Shown here: piece after piece, positions 41,907 through 50,416 of the stretch
Position numbering within the stretch: position 1 is the first letter of the stretch
Layout: each line of letters starts with the position of its first letter
Source of the DNA: JACVRW01 sp963734365
GTDB taxonomy: Bacteria > Actinomycetota > Thermoleophilia > Solirubrobacterales > Thermoleophilaceae
Assembly (NCBI GenBank): GCA_963734365.1
Contig: CAVTGV010000010.1
Span: 124,001 to 188,000 of the forward strand
Reading direction: 5' to 3'
DNA length: 64,000 bases
The notes under the pieces: model-generated
What the model was told of the DNA's origin: nothing
The model's database searches: none
What the model saw: the letters and a program-made list of their open reading frames with translations, nothing else
Translations under genes and position numbers: made by a program

Positions 41907-43316
41907 ACCGTAACTACTCAACAGGAACGCAGCTCGGTAGCCCTTCCCTTCGCGGCGATCGTGCTGGCCATGCTGCCCGCCGTTCTCGACCAGACGATCC
42001 TCGCCACCGCGCTTCCCGTGGTGGCCGGCGACCTGGGCAGTCTCAGCGACGTCTCGTGGGTGGTGTCGGCCTACGTGGTCGCGGCCGCCGCCTCGACGCC
42101 GCTCTGGGGCAAGCTCGGCGACCGCCATGGACGCAAGCTGCTGCTGGAGATCGCCCTGGCCGTGTTCATCACCGCCTCCGCGTTCTGCGGAGCGGCGCAG
42201 GACATCACCCAGCTGATCCTCCTGCGGATGGTCCAGGGCGTGGCGGCGGGCGGCCTGATGACGCTCGCGATGGCGGGCGTCGGCGACCTGGTGGCTCCGC
42301 GCGAGCGTGGCCGCTACCAGGGCTACATCGCCGCCACCTTCGCGGTCGCGACGATCGTTGGTCCCCTGCTGGGCGGTGTTCTGGTCGACAACGCGAGCTG
42401 GCGCTGGGTGTTCTTCGTGAACCTGCCGCTCGGCATCGCCGCTCTGGTGGGGCTGAGTCTCCGCCTGCCGGCGTCCGAGACCGAGCCCTCCGAGCGCCCG
42501 CTCGACGTCCCCGGCGCCGTGCTGCTGGCGGCGGCCACGAGCGCCCTGATGCTCACCTGCATCTGGGGCGGGAACCGCTATGCGTGGGACTCCGCCACCA
42601 TCCTTGGCCTGATCGCGGCCACGATCGTGTTCGCCGCGGCGCTGGTGAGCAGAGAACGGCGCGCGGCCGACCCGATCGTTCCGCTGCGCCTGCTGCGTAC
42701 CCCTGTGGTCGCCGTGGCGAGCTCGGCCCTGTTCCTGGCCACCGCCTCGCTGTTCGCGATCACCGTGTTCGTGCCCCTGTTCCTGCAGACCACCACCGGC
42801 GCGAGCCCCACGGAGGCGGGCCTGCTGCTCGTCCCCGCGATGCTCGGCATCACGATCTCGACCACGTTGTCGGGGCGAAGCATCGTGCGCACCGGCCGCT
42901 ACAAGCGCTTCCCGGTCGCCGGCCTCGCGATGATGACCGCCGCGCTGGTGCTCCTGGCGGTGTTCGCCGGCCATCCCTCACAAGTGGCCACCGGCATCGG
43001 CCTGGCCGTGTTCGGTCTCGGCTTCGGCATGGTCACCCAGGTGCTGGTCGTGGCCGTTCAGAACAGCGTCGAGCGGCGCCAGCTCGGCGTGGCCACCGCC
43101 ACCACGGGCTTCTTCCGCGCGCTCGGTGGAGCCATCGGAGCGGCGGTGCTGGGCGCGGTATTCGCCTCCCAGGCCCCCGACATCGTCAACGCCGTGCAGG
43201 CGGTCTTCCTGGTCGCCGCGCCGCTCTCCGCGCTGGCTCTGGTGGTGCTGCTGTGGCTGCCCGAGACCCCCTTGCAGACGAAGTCCGACCACGACCCGAA
43301 GGCGGCGAACCGATGA
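41904..43316 (+). CDS. MFS drug-efflux type transporter (DHA2-like, 14 TM)
   Basis: A 470-residue transporter of the EmrB/QacA (DHA2) group. VALPFAAIVLAMLPAVLDQT is TM1 with motif D1, ASTPLWGKLGDRHGRKLLL is motif A, and LILLRMVQGVAAGGLMTLAM is motif B. VAPRERGRYQGYIAATFAVA and GPLLGGVLVDNASWRWVFFV (motif C region, proton-antiport signature) are typical drug exporters. About 14 helices are visible. It is probably a proton-coupled exporter repressed by the divergent TetR. Its stop overlaps the ATG of the double-cupin gene (ATGA), implying coupled translation. Confidence 0.9.
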   Translation: MTVTTQQERSSVALPFAAIVLAMLPAVLDQTILATALPVVAGDLGSLSDVSWVVSAYVVAAAASTPLWGKLGDRHGRKLLLEIALAVFITASAFCGAAQDITQLILLRMVQGVAAGGLMTLAMAGVGDLVAPRERGRYQGYIAATFAVATIVGPLLGGVLVDNASWRWVFFVNLPLGIAALVGLSLRLPASETEPSERPLDVPGAVLLAAATSALMLTCIWGGNRYAWDSATILGLIAATIVFAAALVSRERRAADPIVPLRLLRTPVVAVASSALFLATASLFAITVFVPLFLQTTTGASPTEAGLLLVPAMLGITISTTLSGRSIVRTGRYKRFPVAGLAMMTAALVLLAVFAGHPSQVATGIGLAVFGLGFGMVTQVLVVAVQNSVERRQLGVATATTGFFRALGGAIGAAVLGAVFASQAPDIVNAVQAVFLVAAPLSALALVVLLWLPETPLQTKSDHDPKAANR

Positions 43317-44164
43317 CCCCGCGCACACCATTCGAGACGACCGTGCTCCTGCGAAGCGAGCAGTCCGGCGGCGCGGTCTCCCTGATCGAGAACCGAGTGC
43401 CCGCGGGCTGGGAGGGCCCGCCTCTGCATCACCACGCGTTCGACGAGGCCTTCTACGTGCTCGAGGGTGAGCTCACCTTTCAGCTCGGTGAAGACTTGGC
43501 CACCGCGTCCGCGGGCCAGCTGGCCTTCGCTCCCGGCGGCGTGCATCACACACTGGCCAACCGAAGTGACGCTGAGGCGCGCTACCTGCTGGTCTGCACC
43601 CCGGCCGGCTTCGAGCGCTACTTCGACCGCATCGCTGCCGAGGCCGCCGGGGTCGACCCGCCGGCGAGCGCACTCGAGCCGTACCCGGAGACCACGGTCG
43701 TGGGGCCAGCGATCGGCGAGCAGCCGGACCTTCCCCCGGCCACGCCGCTCCCGGCCGTGCCGGGGCGGATCAGGGTGCTGCTTCGAGGCGGCGACAGCCA
43801 AGGCCGGGTCGCGCTGATGGACAACGGCGTCTCGGTGGGCGTGAAGGGGCCCCCGCTTCACCATCACGACTTCGACGAGGGGTTCTTCGTCCTCGAGGGC
43901 GAGCTCACGTTCCGGCTCGGAGACGAGCTGCTCACCCGCAGGGCCGGCGAGCTCGCGTTCGCCGCCCGCGGTGCGCACCACACGTTCGCCAACCTGAGCG
44001 GAGGCGAGGCGCGCATGCTGATCATCTGCACACCGGCCGGCTTCGAGCGCTACTTCCAGCAGATGGCGGCACGGGAGGCCGGCGTGGAGCCGCCGCCCGA
44101 GGCCCTCGAACCGTGGCCCGAGGTCGTGAAGGTCGGTCCCCAGATCGGCGCGGAGGACCAATGA
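43313..44164 (+). CDS. Duplicated (double) cupin protein
   Basis: A 283-residue protein made of two similar cupin halves. Half 1 has GPPLHHHAFDEAFYVLEGEL and PGGVHHTLANRS, ending CTPAGFERYFDRIAAEAAGV. Half 2 has GPPLHHHDFDEGFFVLEGEL and ARGAHHTFANLSGG, ending CTPAGFERYFQQMAAREAGV. Both keep the metal ligands (HHH, E, H). The halves are clearly an internal duplication. The gene overlaps the MFS stop by 4 nt, so it probably acts on, or senses, the compound the transporter exports. Quercetinase/dioxygenase-like activity is possible but unproven. Confidence 0.85.
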   Translation: MTPRTPFETTVLLRSEQSGGAVSLIENRVPAGWEGPPLHHHAFDEAFYVLEGELTFQLGEDLATASAGQLAFAPGGVHHTLANRSDAEARYLLVCTPAGFERYFDRIAAEAAGVDPPASALEPYPETTVVGPAIGEQPDLPPATPLPAVPGRIRVLLRGGDSQGRVALMDNGVSVGVKGPPLHHHDFDEGFFVLEGELTFRLGDELLTRRAGELAFAARGAHHTFANLSGGEARMLIICTPAGFERYFQQMAAREAGVEPPPEALEPWPEVVKVGPQIGAEDQ

Positions 44165-44506
44165 TCAGTCGAGGTCCCAGCCGAAGTAGACCTCCACGCT
44201 GCTGACCTTCTCGCCGTCGAACCCGAATATCTCGGTGTTGCGAAAGCGGGTGCCGTCCGTCCTCGTGCACTCGTAGGTCACGAAGACCTCGTCGTCCTTC
44301 TCGAAGAGGCGCTCGTACTCGAAGGCGCGTGTGTTCTCCGCGCCCGGCCAGCAGCGCTCGAAGTAAGTGGCTCGGTCGATGCCCACGTCGGGTGGGGCCG
44401 AGAAGACGAAGTCCTCGCTGAGGTGCTGCTCGACCAGGGCGCGCTCGCCGGACTCGTAGGCCGTGTAGCAGTCACGAACGACCTGAAGGCGGTCGGTGGG
44501 GGTCAC
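44165..44506 (-). CDS. Small SnoaL/NTF2-like protein
   Basis: A 113-residue NTF2-like protein. It opens DRLQVVRDCYTAYESGERAL and has HLSEDFVFSAPPDVGIDRAT, YERLFEKDDEVFVTYECTRT and RFRNTEIFGFDGEKVSSVEV, ending YFGWDLD: the one-helix, curved-sheet order of SnoaL-like proteins. It may be a ligand-binding protein or isomerase-like enzyme; nothing identifies the reaction. The start is GTG 44506 with AGGAGGAACACC just upstream. It converges with the double-cupin gene. Confidence 0.8.
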   Translation of the reverse strand: MTPTDRLQVVRDCYTAYESGERALVEQHLSEDFVFSAPPDVGIDRATYFERCWPGAENTRAFEYERLFEKDDEVFVTYECTRTDGTRFRNTEIFGFDGEKVSSVEVYFGWDLD

Positions 44507-44580
44507 GGTGTTCCTCCTCTGAATTTGGGCTTCGCCAGACGAGACCGGCCGTTCCCGCCAAACTGAGCGCGGCGCTCGCG

Positions 44581-45717
44581 ATGAGTTTCGCGGTCTCGCC
44601 GAGTCGGTACCAGGAGATGATGAACCTGCGTTCCCTGGCCGTGGTTGCCGCGATCGTGACCGCGCTGCTCGCGGGCGTCCCCGCGGCCGAGGCCCGTCCG
44701 GCGTGGCGTACCTGCGACGCCATGATCGTGGACGGTGGGCGGGTCGAGCTCATACCGAGCATCGCGGTGATCGACGGGCTGCCGGAGCGAGGTGGGTTTC
44801 CCAAGGCGTCCACCGCCTTCTTTCCCCAGGTGCGTGGTGGGCGCTGCCGGGTGGTATGGGCGCTGCTGCGCGAGGTCCTCGTGAAATCCGACGAGAGCGC
44901 CGCGCTCACCGGCGCGGGCTTTCGCCTCCTCTCGAGCACGGATTTCACCCGGCTGAGCAGGCTCGGGCCGACGTACCGCGTCACGGCGCGGGGCCGGGGC
45001 GCACTGGTGCGCTACGTGCGCTTCGGCGAACGACTGCGGGTGGACTCGACGCTCTACCGCGCAGGCCAGCACGTGGACTTCCTGCTCTCGGACGAGTCGT
45101 GCACCGCGGCGTACGTGCTGCTGCTGCGAGGCCTGCGCGCCGGCCTCACCGCGGGGCACTGCAGCAACTTCCCGATCTTCGGAGGGGTGGAGAACGAGGG
45201 GCCGTTCCGGGTGGATGCGCCGGCGGATCCGCCGCTCGGTCTCAACATCGACAACCCGTATCGGCGCGACGGACCGGATGCGCTCGTATTCGACCTCCGC
45301 CAGGTCCCGGCGATCCAGCAGATCGAGCGCGGCGGCCGGACCCCGATAACGGTGGCCGGCTGGGTGCGCACCGAGCGCCAGCAGAAGGGTCTGACCGTCT
45401 GCTTCGCGGGCCGGACCTCCGGCGCGGACGGCAACTGCGGGGAGATCTTCCGCTTTCAGGACGTGTCCGGTCAGCGCCTGATCTGCGCACGCACTCGCAC
45501 GCGCAAGGGGGACAGCGGCGGCCCCGTGTACCTGCGTCCGGTGGGTGGGCGCACCCGCGCCGTGGGGATCGTCAAGGGCCCGCGGCTCAACGTGCCGCCG
45601 CTCGCGCGCGGCGAGCTGTGTTACACGCCGATCGAGAAGATCCTCGAGACCCTCAACGCCACGCTGCCCCGCGGGCGGATCGCCCCGGTGCCGCCCCCGG
45701 GCACACCCGGGCTCTAG
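44581..45717 (+). CDS. Secreted S1-family (trypsin-like) serine protease
   Basis: This is an exported chymotrypsin-fold protease, 378 residues from ATG 44581 (ATG 44617 or 44620 also possible; AGGAG touches them too closely to serve). The signal peptide is LRSLAVVAAIVTALLAGVPA. Residues about 35-165 are an N-terminal region of unclear fold that may be a propeptide. The protease core starts near SCTAAYVLLLRGLRAGLTAG, with His in TAGHC, Asp in GPDALVFDL and Ser in RKGDSGGPVY, plus paired Cys. A short Pro-rich tail follows. The substrate is unknown; cell-surface or nutritional proteolysis is plausible. It stands alone on its strand. Confidence 0.82.
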   Translation: MSFAVSPSRYQEMMNLRSLAVVAAIVTALLAGVPAAEARPAWRTCDAMIVDGGRVELIPSIAVIDGLPERGGFPKASTAFFPQVRGGRCRVVWALLREVLVKSDESAALTGAGFRLLSSTDFTRLSRLGPTYRVTARGRGALVRYVRFGERLRVDSTLYRAGQHVDFLLSDESCTAAYVLLLRGLRAGLTAGHCSNFPIFGGVENEGPFRVDAPADPPLGLNIDNPYRRDGPDALVFDLRQVPAIQQIERGGRTPITVAGWVRTERQQKGLTVCFAGRTSGADGNCGEIFRFQDVSGQRLICARTRTRKGDSGGPVYLRPVGGRTRAVGIVKGPRLNVPPLARGELCYTPIEKILETLNATLPRGRIAPVPPPGTPGL

Positions 45718-45751
45718 CACCAGAGCGCCCTGGTGGGCGGGATCACCGCCC
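45718..45751. terminator. Two adjacent hairpins between convergent genes
   Basis: CACCAG-AGCGCC-CTGGTG (45718-45735) and GGGCGG-GATCA-CCGCCC (45735-45751) are perfect 6-bp stems sharing one base, placed exactly between the stops of the protease and the RTX-like gene. They may act as a bidirectional terminator. Confidence 0.5.
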
Positions 45752-47563
45752 TCAGTCGTCGATAACCACCTCGCCGCCCAGGAGCACGTCGTCTCCGGGG
45801 CCGCCGATCAGCGTGTCCTCGCCCAGGCCGCCGTCCAGGACATCGTCGCCCTCCTCGCCGCGCAGGACGTCGTCGCCGGCGCCGCCGAACGCGACGTTGT
45901 CGCCGCCCGCGGCGAAGATGAGGTCGGCGCCGTCGCCACCGAACAGGATGTCGTCGCCGGCGCCGCCGGTCAGGACGTCGTCGCCCGGGCCCCCGTCCGC
46001 CTGAAGTCGCATCTCGGCAGGGGACAGGCCAAACCCGTTCACGCTGTCGTTTCCGGCGAGGCCGTTGATCTCCAGGCGGTCGCCGACCGCCGTCGTGCCG
46101 GTGATTCTGACCGCCGCGGAGAGGCCCGTCACACGGACCACGCCGTTGGTGTCGAAGGCGGTGACGGTGTCGTCGCCGTCCGTCGCGTTCACTCGAACGG
46201 CGTCGTTGTCGCCGCCGGGGACTCCGAAGTCGAAGATGCTGACGTCCACGCGCGTCACGCCGGTGCCGGACAGGTCATTGAGAGTCACGTTGTCGGCGCC
46301 GCCGAACGAGAAGAAGCTGAGCGCCTCCACGTCCCCGGCGTTGATCGCATCGGTGGCGCTGCCGGCAGTCCGAGTGAAGCGCAACCGCTCCCCGTCGGGG
46401 GCCGCCGAAACGCCCTCGTTGGCGGAGCTGCCGCTTAACGTGAGCGCGTCGCTGCCGTCCCCGGCTTCGACCGTGTCGTTGCCGTCACCGGCTTCCCCGC
46501 TGAAGATGTCGTCGCCGGCGCCGAGCTGGATAACGTCGTCGCCTCGCTGGCTGTCGACGAAGTCGTCGCCCTCACCGGCGATCTGCACGTCGGCGCCGCT
46601 GGTGCCGAAGAGCGAGTCGTCGCCGTCGCCACCATCCTGGACGAGCTTGAACGGGAGCGCCGCTGAGCTTGCGTTGATTCTGTCGTCCCCGGCCCGCCCC
46701 TGGATGGTCAACCGGTCGCGGGTCGGGTCGCCGTGCAGGGTCGTGACGAAGGTCGGCAGGCCGAGCACCGAAACCCGGTCGGAGCTAGTGGACAAGACGT
46801 CGACGAAGTCGTCGCCGCTGCTGCCGTTGAGGATCAACTGGTCGGATCCCGTGTCGGGCGTGGCCCCGCCAGGCACGGCCGCGAGGTCGTCGTGGACCTC
46901 CTGGATCCCGGTCCCCGTCAGGTCGTCGACGGTAAGCGTGTCGTTACCGCCGCGAGCCGTCACATCGACCCGTTCGACCGTGCCCAGGTTGATCGTGATC
47001 CCGTCGGAGTCACGGCTGAGGCGAGCGCGAGGGCCGTTGGCTTCCAGGCGCACCCGCTCGTCGGCGTCACTGCCGTTGACGGTGAGCCGGTCGAAGCCGC
47101 CGCCGCCGTCGACGACATCGCTGCCGCGGTTGCCGTCGAGGAGGTCGTTACCCTCGCCGCCGCTCAACTCGTCCATGCCACGCCCGCCGATCAGCGTGTC
47201 GGCGCCGCCCTGACCGTCGATGGTCGCCGGCACGGGGGCGGAGCCGCGGCTCCCCCCGTCGTCGATGCGTACCCGGTCATCGCCGTCGCCGGCGAGTACG
47301 CGGACGCGATCGAACTGCGACCGGGCGATCCTGAAGTCGGTCGAGCCGTCGTCTCCCACGTCGAGCTCGAGCGTCGCCGGGGCATTCGGCGGCACGCGCA
47401 GGGTGAGCTTGTCGCTGGCAGCGTCACCGGTCACCACCAGTGTCCGGTTCTCGATCGTGGGGGTATAGGCGGCGTCCGCGCGCTCGGCTGACAGTGCGAG
47501 CACGGTGGCCAATACGGCGATGGCGAGCGCGAACCGCGCTCGAAAGTCGATGTGGACAGGCAT
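45752..47563 (-). CDS. Secreted RTX/hemolysin-type calcium-binding repeat protein
   Basis: A 603-residue exported protein. The signal peptide is FALAIAVLATVLALSAERAD. Nonapeptide-like RTX repeats (GGxGxDxLx) are scattered, with runs near residues 118-150, 310-375 and 525-595 (for example GAGDDILFGGDGADLI and LDGGLGEDTLIGGPGDDVLL). Between the runs, two beta modules of about 160 residues (157-318 and 371-532) share order and sequence (for example VDVTARGGNDTLTVDDLTGT versus LSFFSFGGADNVTLNDLSGT), an internal duplication. No enzymatic domain or type I secretion signal is clear. A calcium-dependent matrix or adhesion role is likely. It is divergent from the Rieske oxygenase gene. Confidence 0.82.
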   Translation of the reverse strand: MPVHIDFRARFALAIAVLATVLALSAERADAAYTPTIENRTLVVTGDAASDKLTLRVPPNAPATLELDVGDDGSTDFRIARSQFDRVRVLAGDGDDRVRIDDGGSRGSAPVPATIDGQGGADTLIGGRGMDELSGGEGNDLLDGNRGSDVVDGGGGFDRLTVNGSDADERVRLEANGPRARLSRDSDGITINLGTVERVDVTARGGNDTLTVDDLTGTGIQEVHDDLAAVPGGATPDTGSDQLILNGSSGDDFVDVLSTSSDRVSVLGLPTFVTTLHGDPTRDRLTIQGRAGDDRINASSAALPFKLVQDGGDGDDSLFGTSGADVQIAGEGDDFVDSQRGDDVIQLGAGDDIFSGEAGDGNDTVEAGDGSDALTLSGSSANEGVSAAPDGERLRFTRTAGSATDAINAGDVEALSFFSFGGADNVTLNDLSGTGVTRVDVSIFDFGVPGGDNDAVRVNATDGDDTVTAFDTNGVVRVTGLSAAVRITGTTAVGDRLEINGLAGNDSVNGFGLSPAEMRLQADGGPGDDVLTGGAGDDILFGGDGADLIFAAGGDNVAFGGAGDDVLRGEEGDDVLDGGLGEDTLIGGPGDDVLLGGEVVIDD

Positions 47564-47688
47564 GGGTTAGCTCCTCTGGATTTCTGTCCACACCAGATCA
47601 GCTGGAGGCCTGGTTATTCCGAGCCCTTGCCTCGCGCTCCAGGGCGCGGCGTGAACGGCGTATCCTCACGGGCCGGAACTGGGATCGG

Positions 47689-48816
47689 ATGACCGTTCTA
47701 GGGCATCACAGGGGTGAGGTTGCGACGGATCGCACGCTGCCGGCGGCGGCGTACAGCCACGTCTCGCACTATCGCGCGGAATGCGATCGGATCTTCCGCA
47801 AGGAGTGGCTGCTGGTCGCGAGCGCAGAGCAGCTTCGCGAGCCGGGCGACTATGTCGCGCTGGATCTCGTGGGCGAGCCGATCGTGGTCGTGCGCGACGC
47901 CGATGGAGAGGTGCGAGCGCTCTCGTCGGTCTGCCGGCACCGCTACATGCTGGTGGCCGAGCCGGGCACCCGCGGTCGAACCGACTGCCTGACCTGCCCC
48001 TACCACCGCTGGCGCTACGACCTCGACGGGCGGCTCACGTCGGCGCCCTTCATGGGCGACGTGGACGGATTCGAGCGCGAGTCCCATCGGCTGCCCAGCT
48101 TTCCCGTCGAGATATGGGAGGGGCTCGTGTTCGTGAGCCTGGACCCCGAGCCGCCCCCGTTGGCGCCACGGTTGCAGCCGGTGCGCGACGCGCTGGCCCG
48201 TTATCGAGTGGCCGGCGCCCGGCAGGTCGCGTTCTACGACAAGGTGTGGAACTGCAACTGGAAGGTCGCAGTCGAGAACGCCTCCGAGTGCTATCACCAC
48301 CTGGGCACGCACGAGGAGCTGCTCGAAGCCGTGGTGCCCTCCCGCGGGACCTATGCGGCGGCCGGTGGACCGGGATACGCCGTGCACCGCACGCCGGTGG
48401 CGCAAGGAAGCGATTGGGGCATCCCTGCGAACGACATCGACACCGGGTTGCTGGCCGAGGACCTCGAGGAGATGGCCGTGTTCACCATCTTCCCGTGCAC
48501 GCTGGTCCTCAACGCCGGACCGCTGGTCCTCTGGTTCAGCTTCCTTCCGGAGGGCGTCGACCGCTGCCGCTTCCTCAACGGGTTCCTCGCCCCGCCTGCC
48601 CTCGCGGATGCCGGGCTCGTCGACGAGGACGAGATGGCGCAGTTCATGAACGAAGTCAACGATCAGGACGAGCGAATCGTCGAGCTGGTCCAGCGAGGCG
48701 TCGGCTCAGCACACGCAGAGCCCGGAATGCTCAGCCACAAGGAGCCGGCGCTCGTTGACTTCTACGCGTACCTCCGCCAGACCTTGCAGGACGAAGCTGG
48801 TCGCCCCGCGTACTGA
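47689..48816 (+). CDS. Rieske non-heme iron oxygenase, large subunit
   Basis: A 375-residue ring-hydroxylating oxygenase large subunit. The Rieske cluster ligands are Cys82/His84 (VCRHRYM) and Cys103/His106 (CPYHRW). The mononuclear iron site is ENASECYHHLGTHEELL with His203 and His208, plus Asp from NDQDERIVELVQRGVG near residues 325-327. DKVWNCNWKVAVENASE is the usual lead-in. The closest types act on amines and small rings (for example GbcA/stachydrine demethylase-like), so demethylation or hydroxylation is possible. No reductase or ferredoxin is present in the window. The start is ATG 47689; the next gene (aminotransferase) follows after 31 bp. Confidence 0.88.
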   Translation: MTVLGHHRGEVATDRTLPAAAYSHVSHYRAECDRIFRKEWLLVASAEQLREPGDYVALDLVGEPIVVVRDADGEVRALSSVCRHRYMLVAEPGTRGRTDCLTCPYHRWRYDLDGRLTSAPFMGDVDGFERESHRLPSFPVEIWEGLVFVSLDPEPPPLAPRLQPVRDALARYRVAGARQVAFYDKVWNCNWKVAVENASECYHHLGTHEELLEAVVPSRGTYAAAGGPGYAVHRTPVAQGSDWGIPANDIDTGLLAEDLEEMAVFTIFPCTLVLNAGPLVLWFSFLPEGVDRCRFLNGFLAPPALADAGLVDEDEMAQFMNEVNDQDERIVELVQRGVGSAHAEPGMLSHKEPALVDFYAYLRQTLQDEAGRPAY

Positions 48817-48847
48817 CACACCCCCACGTAGAGAGGACGGATCCTTC

Positions 48848-49938
48848 ATGTTCACGGCGTTCTCGGTTCCCAAGATCTGGGTTCCCACGCAGTTCCAGGT
48901 ACTCGATGCCGAGCACAACGACCGCTGCAATCTCGCCGGCTGCGAGAACTGCCGCGTGTCGCCGCTTGCCCTGGAGGCGATCAGCAATCCGGACCCGGAG
49001 TGGCTGCGCGATCACTGGCTCGCACAGGACGACACGCTCCGCCGTACCCTCGGTGACTTCCACGGAGTCGCCCCCGGGCAGGTGTTCCTGACCTCGGCGC
49101 GATCGGCGGGATCCGCTACTCGTTCGAGGTCTTCACGCGCTCCGGCACCCACGTGGGGCTCATGCGCCCCGAGTGGCCCGGGTTCCGCTTCTACGCGGAG
49201 CACAACCGCACGCGGATCAGCTACGTCGACCAGCTCGCCTTCCCGTTCCACTTCCGCGCGAGCGACCTGATCGACTTCGTCCGGCGCGAGGAGATCGAGT
49301 TCTTGATCCTCTCCAACCCGAGCGCCGTGACGGGCTACCTGTGGGAGCCGGACGAGGTGAGCGAGCTCCTGGCCGCCTGTCCGGAGACTCTGTTCGTGAT
49401 CGACGAGGCGGACGCGATCTACCCCGACCTGTCCGGAGCGCACCTGGTCGACGAGCATGACAACGGCCTGTTCCTGATGAGCTTCTCGAAGTTCTACGGG
49501 CTCTCGGGGCTGCGCATCGGCTACCTGGTGACTCCCGCCGCCCACGCGGACCACTTCGAGCAGACCATCAATCCCGCCGAGCTCGCCAGCGTGAGCATCG
49601 TCGCCGCGCGCGAGGCGTTCCGCGACACCGCCTACCACCAGGAGACCCAGCGCACTGTCCAGCGCAACCTCGCCAAGCTCACGGCCGCCGTGGACGCCGG
49701 CGACTTCCAGCTCGTCGACGAAAGCCGCTGCTTCGCCGCCTACCTCTGGGCGGGCGGGGCGGTCGAGGACCCGCGTGACTTCCTCGACGGCCAGGGCATC
49801 GACATCGTCGCGGGCGAGATGTTCGGGCTCGAGCGCGGCGGCCGCGTCAACCTCGCCGATGCGGACGGGATCGACACGCTCACGGCCGCGCTGGGGTCCC
49901 GCGCCGGGGCTGCGGCGGCTCCGGTGCCTAGCGGCTGA
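48848..49938 (+). CDS. Class I/II PLP aminotransferase (HisC-like), frameshift near 49105
   Basis: A fold-type I aminotransferase of about 363 residues after correction. The N-terminal frame has AEHNDRCNLAGCENCRVSPL and HGVAPGQVFLTSA; one base is lost (or two gained) near 49105 before GGIRYSFEVFTRSGTHVGLM in the next frame. The C-terminal frame carries PLP residues: LILSNPSAVTGYLWEP, FVIDEADAIYPDLSG and the Schiff-base Lys in LMSFSKFYGLSGLRIGYLV. The closing SRCFAAYLWAGGAVEDPRDF is HisC-like. The NxCxxxCxxC cluster near the start is unusual. It sits 31 bp after the Rieske oxygenase, so the two probably act in one pathway on an amino compound. Confidence 0.82.
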
Positions 49939-49966
49939 CGTAGTACAAGCCGCCGGCGCCGTTCGA

Positions 49967-50275
49967 GTGACAGGGATGGTTCCGCCGGAGCTGGCCGGTG
50001 TGCTGATCCCCGAGAAGGCCGGCTCCGGACGGCCGATGAAGCGACGACGCCTGAAGTACCACGACTGGAGTGAGCTGGTCACGATGATCGCCCGCGGGAA
50101 GATCGTCCACCCGACCTTCGCGGACCAGTTCGCCCATCCGGGCATCCTCTGCGTGCCGATCACCGATATGCCCGTGTGGACGAGCGCGCTCGTGTGGCGC
50201 CGGGGCGACTCCGGCCGGCGGCGTCGCGCGTTCATCGACGTCGCCACCGAGCTCTTGGGCTCGGCGCGCACGTAG
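49967..50275 (+). pseudogene. Remnant of a LysR-type regulator (C-terminal part)
   Basis: This 102-residue open frame resembles only the end of a LysR effector-binding domain: DWSELVTMIARGKIVHPTFA, FAHPGILCVPITDMPVWTSA, LVWRRGDSGRRRRAFIDVAT. It has no helix-turn-helix, and the sequence before it is occupied by the aminotransferase. No convincing ribosome site precedes the GTG at 49967. I read it as a decayed LysR gene that may once have controlled the oxygenase/aminotransferase pair. A short ligand-binding protein is less likely. Confidence 0.55.
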
Positions 50276-50416
50276 CGCGCCCTGGGTGTATCGTGCTTCT
50301 GCGCTTCGCCTCAACCCTCGGCGAGCGAGTTCTTCCGGCTCCGACACCCGGCCGGTTCGGGCGTGTCGGCCTCCGTCGCCGACGCCGCGACCGCTACGTC
50401 AGGGGAAGGAAACGCA

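Noticed and set aside
43313..44161. Long antisense open frame opposite the double cupin
   Set aside because: It is a shadow in GC-rich DNA; the sense cupin motifs, metal ligands and duplication are clear.
49775..49966. Coding upstream part of the LysR remnant
   Set aside because: It runs inside the aminotransferase end in another frame and shows no LysR features.
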